Shown piece after piece: positions 14,121 through 20,385 of a stretch of 20,385 nt of DNA. The translations under genes and the position numbers were made by a program. The DNA comes from a virus. The DNA is taken from the IMG/VR virus record IMGVR_UViG_3300046006_003536, positions 1 to 20,385 of that record; one strand, written 5' to 3'. Numbering within the stretch: position 1 is the stretch's first letter; every line of letters begins with the position of its first letter. Under the pieces are notes generated by a model, which was not told the DNA's origin, searched no databases, and saw only the letters and a program-made list of their open reading frames with translations.

Positions 14121-14872
14121 TGTCTTGGAAACAATTTGAAAAAGAAGTAGTAGAAAAATTAGAAACGGAGGGATTTAAAAACCCGGATGATTTTGCTAAA
14201 TTTTTTACAAATAAATACGATGAATGTGTTAAGAGAGGAGTAGATTTAGTTACCTTTAATACTGTTTTAAAAGGTAATAAAGATTTTATGTATTCTATGA
14301 TTCAAATTGCAAATTTAGTATCCATAGCAGCTACAACCCCGGCATTATACGATTTATATTTTAATATGTTAGGAGATGCGGTAGTAGGTTATTGGAGTGG
14401 TGCTAAATTAACAACATTCTTTACACCCATCATTCCTGCACCTGGAACAATTATGAATATAGGTGTAACTGATAATAGTGTTATTAATCCTGGAATTTGG
14501 GTTAAATCAAAAGTTCCACCAATGAAAAGTGTTAGAGTATTTGTTAAAACATTTGTATCATATGCAAAAATACATTTAGCGACAGTACAAGGATTATGTA
14601 GTACAATATCATTATATCCTCCACTTTCTACACCTGGTCCCGCAATGTTACAATGGCAAGGTTTTAAAGTAGTTGAACCAAAAACAAAATATACAAACAA
14701 TCCCGCCGATAGTTATGAAGCACCAATTGATGGCGCTAAAGTAAATTTCACATTTGATAAAGGAATAGAAATATCTGTTACAAAGGTAAATGATAATTGG
14801 TCTTTCGTAAAAGATACAAATAGTAAAAGTGGTTTTATCAAAAAAGAATTTATAACAGATAAGAAACCATAA
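14120..14872 (+). CDS. Baseplate-associated protein with C-terminal SH3-like domain
   Basis: The 250-residue protein has three visible parts. Residues 1-85 are helical, with SWKQFEKEVVEKLE and DFAKFFTNKYDECV. Residues 90-185 are Pro/Gly/Val-rich with uncharged stretches (TPIIPAPGTIMNIG, STISLYPPLSTPGPAML). Residues about 205-246 follow the SH3b pattern, with GAKVNFTF, ISVTKVNDNWSFVKD and SGFIKKEFI; the 'W-FV ... G-FI-K-FI' spacing is characteristic. SH3b domains often bind cell-wall peptides or other proteins. The gene begins inside the spike stop (TAATG) and lies in the baseplate operon, so a hub, spike-tip or wall-contact role is inferred. There is no catalytic motif for a peptidoglycan hydrolase. 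The family of the N-terminal part is not recognised. Confidence 0.65.
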   Translation: MSWKQFEKEVVEKLETEGFKNPDDFAKFFTNKYDECVKRGVDLVTFNTVLKGNKDFMYSMIQIANLVSIAATTPALYDLYFNMLGDAVVGYWSGAKLTTFFTPIIPAPGTIMNIGVTDNSVINPGIWVKSKVPPMKSVRVFVKTFVSYAKIHLATVQGLCSTISLYPPLSTPGPAMLQWQGFKVVEPKTKYTNNPADSYEAPIDGAKVNFTFDKGIEISVTKVNDNWSFVKDTNSKSGFIKKEFITDKKP

Positions 14873-14912
14873 TTAGAAAAAAACAATAATTATATATAGA
14901 AAAAACAATTTT

Positions 14913-15374
14913 ATGGACCAAACACAATTAATCAAAGCAATAGTAAAAGTTTTAAGAGAGGATATTAGAAAAACTCTTAAAGAAGAAATACGAAATGCTG
15001 TTCACGAAGTGTTAAACGAACAAATTGAAACACCGAAAAAACAAGTGAATGAGAGTTACGAATTTAAATCAAAAGATGATGGTAGCTATGGTACAATCCA
15101 ATATGGACAAAGACCACAGGCAGCAAGACCTATGATATCTCCGGCTGATTTGGGATATGGTGATAATTTTAGAGAATACTCACAACCTGAACCTGCGATG
15201 GGTGGAACTCAATCAGAGTATGGTTCTTATTTACAAGGACAAGAAGAAGGTGGTATTCCATTAGAACATAAGATGGCTATGGCAGCGAGGCGAAATCCAG
15301 AAGCAGCACAATCAGTTATGAAAGCAATGACTAGAGATTATTCTCAATTAGTAAAAAAATTCAATAAGGGGTAA
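14913..15374 (+). CDS. Uncharacterised protein of the baseplate operon (153 aa)
   Basis: I do not recognise this protein. Residues 1-48 form a charged amphipathic helix, probably a coiled coil (LIKAIVKVLREDIRKTLKEE). Residues 50-115 are rich in Gly, Tyr, Gln and Pro, with YGTIQYGQRPQAARP and YGSYLQGQEEGG, and are probably disordered. Residues 116-153 form a second helical piece. Such a helix-linker-helix layout is common in assembly factors and linkers. It is preceded by a 40-base gap without Shine-Dalgarno site (AAACAATTTT before ATG) and its last codons carry the ribosome-binding site for gp25. Function may relate to wedge assembly, from context only. Confidence 0.7.
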   Translation: MDQTQLIKAIVKVLREDIRKTLKEEIRNAVHEVLNEQIETPKKQVNESYEFKSKDDGSYGTIQYGQRPQAARPMISPADLGYGDNFREYSQPEPAMGGTQSEYGSYLQGQEEGGIPLEHKMAMAARRNPEAAQSVMKAMTRDYSQLVKKFNKG

Positions 15375-15379
15375 TTAAA

Positions 15380-15805
15380 TTGGCATTTGAATTAGAAAAA
15401 TCGTTTGTAATTGATACACAAGATAAAAGTGTTGGAGTGTCATTGCCTATTGGTGCTGGCAACAATGGATATTTTGGTGTAAACTATACTACGAAAAATC
15501 AAATCAAAAGTAATTTAAAAAATTTAATATTAACAGAACCCGGTGAGAGGTTAAGTAATCCTAAATTTGGAACTCCATTAAGACAATTCATATTTGAACC
15601 ATACGAAGATGGTGATTTTGAAAGTAGAATTGAAGATGTTATAACAACCGCAATATCAACGTATTTACCATATGTTAGTATCGAATCTATTATATTTGAA
15701 AATAACAATGATTCAAAAGATAAACATTTGGTAAATTTAGAAGTAAATTATTCAATAAACTTTTCAGCAATACCCACAACTGATACATTAACAATTTCAT
15801 TATAA
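15380..15805 (+). CDS. gp25: Baseplate wedge protein, gp25-like, TTG start
   Basis: gp25 proteins sit in the inner baseplate wedge and prime tail sheath assembly; relatives are found in R-type pyocins and type VI secretion baseplates. The 141-residue length fits (T4 gp25 has 132). The hallmark segment is LILTEPGERLSNPKFGTPLRQFIFEPYE (49-76), with GER at 55-57 and FG at 63-64. The start is TTG at 15380. The only other in-frame possibilities before a TAA at 15365-15367 are codons such as ATT. An AAGGGG site (15366-15371) is ideally placed eight bases before the TTG, inside the end of the previous gene. It is followed one base later by the gp6-like gene, its physical partner in the wedge. Confidence 0.92.
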   Translation: MAFELEKSFVIDTQDKSVGVSLPIGAGNNGYFGVNYTTKNQIKSNLKNLILTEPGERLSNPKFGTPLRQFIFEPYEDGDFESRIEDVITTAISTYLPYVSIESIIFENNNDSKDKHLVNLEVNYSINFSAIPTTDTLTISL

Positions 15806-15806
15806 A

Positions 15807-17675
15807 ATGGCACTTAATCCAATAGATAAAAGCTGGTCTACAAACAAAAAAGACGTTAAATATGTGAATAGAGATTTCACATCTTTAAAGCAAGCATTGG
15901 TTGAATTTACTAAAACATATTTTCCAAATACCAATTCTGATTTTAGTGATGCATCTCCTGGTATGATGTTTATGGAACAAGCCGCATATGTGGGTGATGT
16001 TCTTTCATATTATACCGATGCTCAATTAAAAGAATCGTTTATTAATGTGGCAAGTAATTATTCAAATATTCTTATACACGCTCAAAACTTTGGATATGTT
16101 CCTAAAATAAGTAGACCTGCGGTAACAACATTGACGGTATATCAAACCGTTCCATCTATATTAAATGCAACTGGAACCGGTACATCTGAGCCTGATTTTA
16201 ATTATTGTGTAAAGATAAAAGAAGGAATGGAAGTTAAATCAGAATCCAATTCTAATATAATATTTACTACATTAGATATGGTAGATTTTACCAATCCTAT
16301 CAATAGAACGGTATCGGTATTGACTCAAGCTAACGGAGCACCACAATTGTATTTATTAACAAAAACAGTTCAGGCTATTAGTGCAGCGGTAGTAACAATA
16401 ACAAATGATTTAGGAAGTTCATTTAAACCAAATCCTACAATTAATATTACAGATTCTAATTTTATAAAAATTATATCAGTAGTAGATGAATCAAATAATT
16501 CATATTACGAAGTTCCATATTTGGCACAAGAAATGATTTATATAAAAGAAGCGAATGCTTCGATATATGACCAAACATTGGCATCGGGTAGTGTTGATAC
16601 ACCGTATAATTTAAAATTAGTTAAAACAAATAAAAGGTTTACAACTAGAATAACAGATGTAGATAATGTTCAATTAAGATTCGGCGCGGCAAGTGAAACT
16701 ACTGCAGATGAAATGATTGTACCAAATACTAAAAACGTAGGATTAGGATTAAATAATTCAATTAGTAGATTAGAACAATCATTTGACCCTTCTAATTTTT
16801 TAAAAACATCTACATATGGAATTGCACCTACCGGTGAAGTTACCATTAAATATTTAGCGGGTGGTGGTATTAGTTCAAATGTTGTTTCAAATGATTTAAG
16901 AAAAATTGTTTCAATGGAATTTGATGAAGATTTATTAACATTTAATTCAACTACATCACCATTATATCAATCATCCAAAGCATCAATTGCAGTGGATAAT
17001 TTAATACCTGCTACTGGTGGTAGAGGTATTGAAACATTAGATGAAATAAGAGAAAATTCAATTGCAAACTACGCATCGCAAAATAGAGCAGTAACTAAAC
17101 AAGATTACGAAATTAGAGCATTATCAATGGATGCTTCATTTGGTAGTATTGCCAAAGTATATGTGGAGCAGGATTCCCAAAATAACCCATTTGCAATCAA
17201 TATGTACACACTTGGATATAATTCTAATGGAAACCTTACCCAACTAAATACAGCAACTAAAAACAACCTTAAAACCTATTTAAATGAGTATAGGTTAATT
17301 ACAGATGCTATAAATTTATTAGATGGTTATATTATTAACATTGGGGTAAACTTTGAAATAACAACATTTTCAAATTATAATAAAAGAGAAGTTGTATTAA
17401 ATTGTATTCAATCAATAACAAACTATTTTAATATCTACAATAGAAAAATTAATCAACCAATTAATTTGGGTGAGTTAGAATTAGAATTAGCAAATGTAAA
17501 TGGTGTAGCAACAGTTCCAAAATTAGAAATTTACAATATATGCGATGATACACATTCTCACAATGAATATGATATTAAAGCAGCAACAAAGAATAAAATT
17601 GTTTATCCATCATTAGACCCTTCTATTTTTGAATTGAAGTTTCCTAATACTGATATTAAAGGGAGAGCATTATAA
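15807..17675 (+). CDS. gp6: Baseplate wedge protein, gp6-like (baseplate J family)
   Basis: gp6 forms the ring that holds the baseplate wedges together. The 622-residue length is near the 660 of T4 gp6. The conserved N-terminal block is clear: NRDFTSLKQALVEF (21-34), then DFSDASPGMMFMEQAAYVGD and VLSYYTDAQLKESF through about residue 78, and GYVPK (96-100). The core seen in all baseplate J-like proteins follows near residues 411-458, with ENSIANYASQNRAVTKQDYE and SIAKVYVEQ. The C-terminal third (about 490-590) carries the alpha/beta domain expected for gp6. It starts one base after gp25 and overlaps the next gene by one base. No truncation or missing core motif is seen. Confidence 0.93.
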   Translation: MALNPIDKSWSTNKKDVKYVNRDFTSLKQALVEFTKTYFPNTNSDFSDASPGMMFMEQAAYVGDVLSYYTDAQLKESFINVASNYSNILIHAQNFGYVPKISRPAVTTLTVYQTVPSILNATGTGTSEPDFNYCVKIKEGMEVKSESNSNIIFTTLDMVDFTNPINRTVSVLTQANGAPQLYLLTKTVQAISAAVVTITNDLGSSFKPNPTINITDSNFIKIISVVDESNNSYYEVPYLAQEMIYIKEANASIYDQTLASGSVDTPYNLKLVKTNKRFTTRITDVDNVQLRFGAASETTADEMIVPNTKNVGLGLNNSISRLEQSFDPSNFLKTSTYGIAPTGEVTIKYLAGGGISSNVVSNDLRKIVSMEFDEDLLTFNSTTSPLYQSSKASIAVDNLIPATGGRGIETLDEIRENSIANYASQNRAVTKQDYEIRALSMDASFGSIAKVYVEQDSQNNPFAINMYTLGYNSNGNLTQLNTATKNNLKTYLNEYRLITDAINLLDGYIINIGVNFEITTFSNYNKREVVLNCIQSITNYFNIYNRKINQPINLGELELELANVNGVATVPKLEIYNICDDTHSHNEYDIKAATKNKIVYPSLDPSIFELKFPNTDIKGRAL

Positions 17676-18787
17676 TGATATTATTTTATACAGCATCACA
17701 AGATGCAACTATATACTTACAACAACCTTACCAAAATACCGGTATAGATGAAATGTTGGAATTATCAAAAGTATACTATGGTGATACACAGGATATGAGT
17801 AGAGTCTTAATTCAATTCGATACTACGGAAATATCTAAAAGTATAGCAAATGGTACAATACCAAGTGGTTCATTTACTGCATCATTACAATTAAAGATAA
17901 CTAAGGCAGATGAGATTGCCGCTAGATTTAATATAGAAGCATATCCAATTTCTCAAAGTTGGGAGAATGGTACTGGTACTCGTTTTGATAATATTACAAC
18001 CAATGGTGTAACTTGGTATTATAAAAATGGTGATGATACATCTACTATTTGGAATAATACATATGTAGCAGGACAAGGTGCAAGTTTTAATCCATTTACA
18101 ACCGGGTCTCAGACAGGACTTGGTGGCACATGGTTTACATCATCGGTAGCATCACAATCATTTCAGTACACAATAGAAGATATTAATTTAGATGTTACTT
18201 CATTTGTTAAAAGATGGAATAGTGGTAGTATAACAAACAATGGCATCATACTTAAATTTCCTACCGATAAAGAAAATGATTCAGTTGATTATGGTAGTAT
18301 TAAAATGTTCTCAAAAGAAACTAATACAATTTATCAACCTAAATTAGTTATAACTTATTTAGAAACGGATGTAGTTAGTGGAAGTTTAATAAACATTACC
18401 GATTTTATTAATAGTAGTAGTTATGATGTTTCGTATAGATGCTATTCACCAAATTTAAAAACCTCATATCAAGAAGGTCAAAAAGTAACTCTTAAAATTG
18501 ATGCAAGAGAATTATATCCAATCAAACAATTTAATTCTACATTTGTATATCAAGTTAAATACTACTTACCATCAACCACATATTATAGTGTAATTGATAC
18601 TTTAACAAAAGAAACAATCATAGGATATTCGGAAGCAAGTAAAGTTATAAAAGGTGAATTTAATAGTTTAATAAAATTAAATTTCCAAAATTGGTCGGTT
18701 GGTAGAAATTATACATTATTAGTAAAATCAATTACTAATGATAATGAAGAAATTTTTGAAATAGGTACATTTGATATTTACAAATAA
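17675..18787 (+). CDS. Baseplate-operon protein with DNRLRE/CBM96-like domain
   Basis: The 370-residue protein starts ILFYTASQDATIYLQQPYQN, followed by SRVLIQFD (42-49), a series of beta strands, AYPISQSWENGTG (89-101), DVTSFVKRWNSG (173-184) and NNGIILKF (188-195). This order is that of the DNRLRE family: a 'D-TI' opening, an SR-LIQFD strand, W-E-GTG, 'DVT-FVKRW' and 'NNGI-LK'. DNRLRE domains are extracellular beta-sandwiches, some of which bind polysaccharide (CBM96). The last 140 residues (about 232-370) are a separate beta-rich part, perhaps the virion attachment. There is no signal peptide, as expected for a virion protein. It occupies the place after gp6 where T4 has gp7, which it does not resemble. 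A role in contacting host surface glycan or in wedge structure is inferred. Confidence 0.68.
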   Translation: MILFYTASQDATIYLQQPYQNTGIDEMLELSKVYYGDTQDMSRVLIQFDTTEISKSIANGTIPSGSFTASLQLKITKADEIAARFNIEAYPISQSWENGTGTRFDNITTNGVTWYYKNGDDTSTIWNNTYVAGQGASFNPFTTGSQTGLGGTWFTSSVASQSFQYTIEDINLDVTSFVKRWNSGSITNNGIILKFPTDKENDSVDYGSIKMFSKETNTIYQPKLVITYLETDVVSGSLINITDFINSSSYDVSYRCYSPNLKTSYQEGQKVTLKIDARELYPIKQFNSTFVYQVKYYLPSTTYYSVIDTLTKETIIGYSEASKVIKGEFNSLIKLNFQNWSVGRNYTLLVKSITNDNEEIFEIGTFDIYK

Positions 18788-19812
18788 TGGCAATAGAAAA
18801 AAAATATATTACGTTAAGTGATTTAGATGATAATCAAAGTGTATCAACTAAATTATATGTAGACCAATATAATCAAACTGAATTAGAAAAAGCAGTAGAT
18901 ATAACGGTTACGGAATTAATAAATGCATTGCCTGATGTTAATTTGGATTTAGTACCTAAACCTGTGTACGATGCAGAAGTATCACATTCTCAACAATTAG
19001 AATTAGATATAACTAAATTAGAATTACAAATTGCAGATTTAACAGCAAGAGTACAGGCATTAACATCAGATAGTAGTTCTTTGTATATATCAAATGATAA
19101 TTTAAGAGTTACTAATGCAAAATTAGAAAATACAGTTGCATCCGTTCAACAAACAACATTAGAGTTAAGAACTAATTTAACAACATCATTAACAAAAGCA
19201 TTAAATGAAGCAACCGAAAGAACTGCATTAGAAGCTGAGAATAATGGATTGAATGCACAAAAGAATGCATTGATTAAACAAATCGATACATTAAATAATT
19301 TATTAGCCCAAGCAAATGCAAGTTTACAAGTTGCAGCTCAACAATTAAGTGCAAAAGCACAGGCAGTAGCAGCGGGTGGTGTTTCAACGGGTGAATTATC
19401 CACAATTGTTTGGGAAAAAGGTGACCCTTCAAAAAATGGAAGTTTGGGATATGCACTTGATTTGAATTTAGTTGCAAAGGGTGCTAAGGTAGAAGGACCA
19501 CCACAATACGCAGCCGCGTGGAGTAGTAATTATGTTGATATAGTAGCAGGTCCAAAGGATATAACTGCAACAATATCTCAAACCTTTTTTACAATAGAAT
19601 CTCCACTTAGTTTAAAAGCAAACGAAACAAAACGAATTACATTTGATAAACCCATTCAAAGTAGAGTGCCTAGTGGAACAAGAGGTTGGACCGGGTTAGG
19701 GAGGTCACAAAGAGATTATGAAGAAGTATTAAAAATTACAGTAAAGGATATTGACCCGGCTGGTAAATCGGAAGATAAAAATTGGAAAATAAAAGTACAC
19801 TCATACGAATAA
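18787..19812 (+). CDS. Coiled-coil structural protein with C-terminal beta domain (341 aa)
   Basis: I do not recognise a named family. Residues about 30-60 hold short segments around LINALPDVNLDLVP. Residues 62-192 form a long coiled coil (SQQLELDITKLELQIADL, ENTVASVQQTTLELRTNL, LIKQIDTLNNLLAQANASL). After a Gly linker (AAGGVSTG), residues about 205-341 are beta-rich with many Trp and Gly (TRGWTGLGRSQRDYEE, DKNWKIKVHSYE). An N-terminal anchor, trimeric stalk and C-terminal beta tip would suit a short fibre or wedge pin. It overlaps its upstream neighbour by one base and is followed six bases later by another structural-type gene. Confidence 0.7.
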   Translation: MAIEKKYITLSDLDDNQSVSTKLYVDQYNQTELEKAVDITVTELINALPDVNLDLVPKPVYDAEVSHSQQLELDITKLELQIADLTARVQALTSDSSSLYISNDNLRVTNAKLENTVASVQQTTLELRTNLTTSLTKALNEATERTALEAENNGLNAQKNALIKQIDTLNNLLAQANASLQVAAQQLSAKAQAVAAGGVSTGELSTIVWEKGDPSKNGSLGYALDLNLVAKGAKVEGPPQYAAAWSSNYVDIVAGPKDITATISQTFFTIESPLSLKANETKRITFDKPIQSRVPSGTRGWTGLGRSQRDYEEVLKITVKDIDPAGKSEDKNWKIKVHSYE

Positions 19813-19818
19813 TAAATT

Positions 19819-20385
19819 ATGGCAATAAAAGATTTTAAAAATATTGAAAACATTAATCTTAATTTGGATTCAACTGCACAATTAGTTGATTCAAAAGATT
19901 TAACTATATTCAAAACCGGAGCTAAGAATATTACTGATTTCGGAATGTCTAAAAATGATGTTATCGAATTTAGAGTATATGATATTTCAAATAATTTATT
20001 ACAACAAACAAATGGTATTAGTGTAAGGTATATTCATAAAGATGATTTACCAAAATATCTTAAAAGTGATATCGATACAATAACACAAGAAAAAATATTT
20101 GAAATTGATGTTGAAAAATTAGTTAGAGAAGCCGGTTATGGTAATGGTGAATTTAAAGTTTCATTTAATTTCTTAAAAAATTATGTAGGAAACGAAGATA
20201 AAAAACAAAGAGTTTGGATACATGAAGTTTCACCATCTCGTTCAGAAATAAGAGTGATGCCATTATTAGGTACAGATACGTTTTTAAATAATAAAATATC
20301 AAATAGATACAACGGATTTTTAAATAAAGCAAATGAATTACGTGGAGTTATTTCTATTATAGAAAGAGCATTAGATTCAATTCTC
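19819..20385 (+). CDS. Structural-type protein, 3' end outside the window (partial)
   Basis: An ATG at 19819, six bases after the previous stop, opens a frame of 189 codons with no stop before the window ends. Visible sequence includes IEFRVYDISNNLLQQTN, VRYIHKDDLPKYL, LVREAGYGNGEFKVSFNFLKNYVG and the segment WIHEVSPSRSEIRVMPL (about 131-147). The 'Y-NG-Y-V-FNF ... I-EISPSR-EIR' pattern recurs in large virion proteins of uncultured marine phages, in my recollection without known function. Its place in the baseplate operon argues for a tail or baseplate component, perhaps filling the role of gp7 or gp8. It follows the A-rich leader AATAAATT with no Shine-Dalgarno site. Confidence 0.8.
   Translation, partial: MAIKDFKNIENINLNLDSTAQLVDSKDLTIFKTGAKNITDFGMSKNDVIEFRVYDISNNLLQQTNGISVRYIHKDDLPKYLKSDIDTITQEKIFEIDVEKLVREAGYGNGEFKVSFNFLKNYVGNEDKKQRVWIHEVSPSRSEIRVMPLLGTDTFLNNKISNRYNGFLNKANELRGVISIIERALDSIL

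Noticed and set aside
1-20385. tRNA genes, insertion sequences, attachment sites
   Set aside because: No gap is large enough for a tRNA with flanks except as overlap with genes, no cloverleaf-like sequence was seen, and no transposase or integrase is encoded.

Overview
This window is about 20.4 kb of a tailed-phage genome. It is AT-rich and almost wholly coding: every gene lies on the + strand, there are no gaps over 100 bases, and many neighbours overlap by 1-8 bases. A gp5-like spike, gp25-like and gp6-like baseplate wedge proteins and a gp55-like late sigma factor mark it as a T4-related myovirus. The auxiliary genes (IscU, ferredoxin, IscA, peptide deformylase, carbamoyltransferase, sugar enzymes) are typical of aquatic, especially marine, T4-like phages. 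The host cannot be fixed from the window. IscU is very close to the proteobacterial type, which argues against hosts using only the SUF pathway. Many start codons have A-rich leaders instead of Shine-Dalgarno sites, which is also seen in Bacteroidetes.

Layout. (1) 1-1374: the tail of an upstream gene, a small helical protein and a four-helix membrane protein with a long coiled coil. (2) 1385-2122: the scaffold IscU and a 7Fe-type ferredoxin; an IscA-type carrier lies further on at 5752. (3) 2145-5743: a sugar cassette of NAD-dependent epimerase, SAM methyltransferase, two glycosyltransferase-like proteins and a StrG-like 2-oxoglutarate/Fe(II) oxygenase. (4) 5752-9430: IscA, peptide deformylase, a small membrane protein, the late sigma factor and a NodU/TobZ-type carbamoyltransferase. 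(5) 9494-12319: a 941-residue repetitive fibre protein between a promoter-like leader and a strong intrinsic terminator. (6) 12403-20385: a baseplate operon with a small coiled-coil protein, spike, SH3-tailed protein, gp25, gp6, a DNRLRE-type protein, a coiled-coil fibre-like protein and a structural protein cut by the window end.

How it fits together. The late sigma factor should direct transcription of blocks 5 and 6. A shared TATTTATA/T motif sits upstream of blocks 1, 5 and 6 and is the best late-promoter candidate. The Fe-S genes supply a scaffold, a carrier and an electron donor but no cysteine desulfurase, so they probably plug into host machinery. The epimerase, methyltransferase, oxygenase, glycosyltransferases and carbamoyltransferase together form a tailoring set like those that decorate aminoglycosides, macrolides or Nod factors. 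They probably build a modified glycan on the virion, the phage DNA or the host surface; this is the most unusual system in the window, and its target is unknown.
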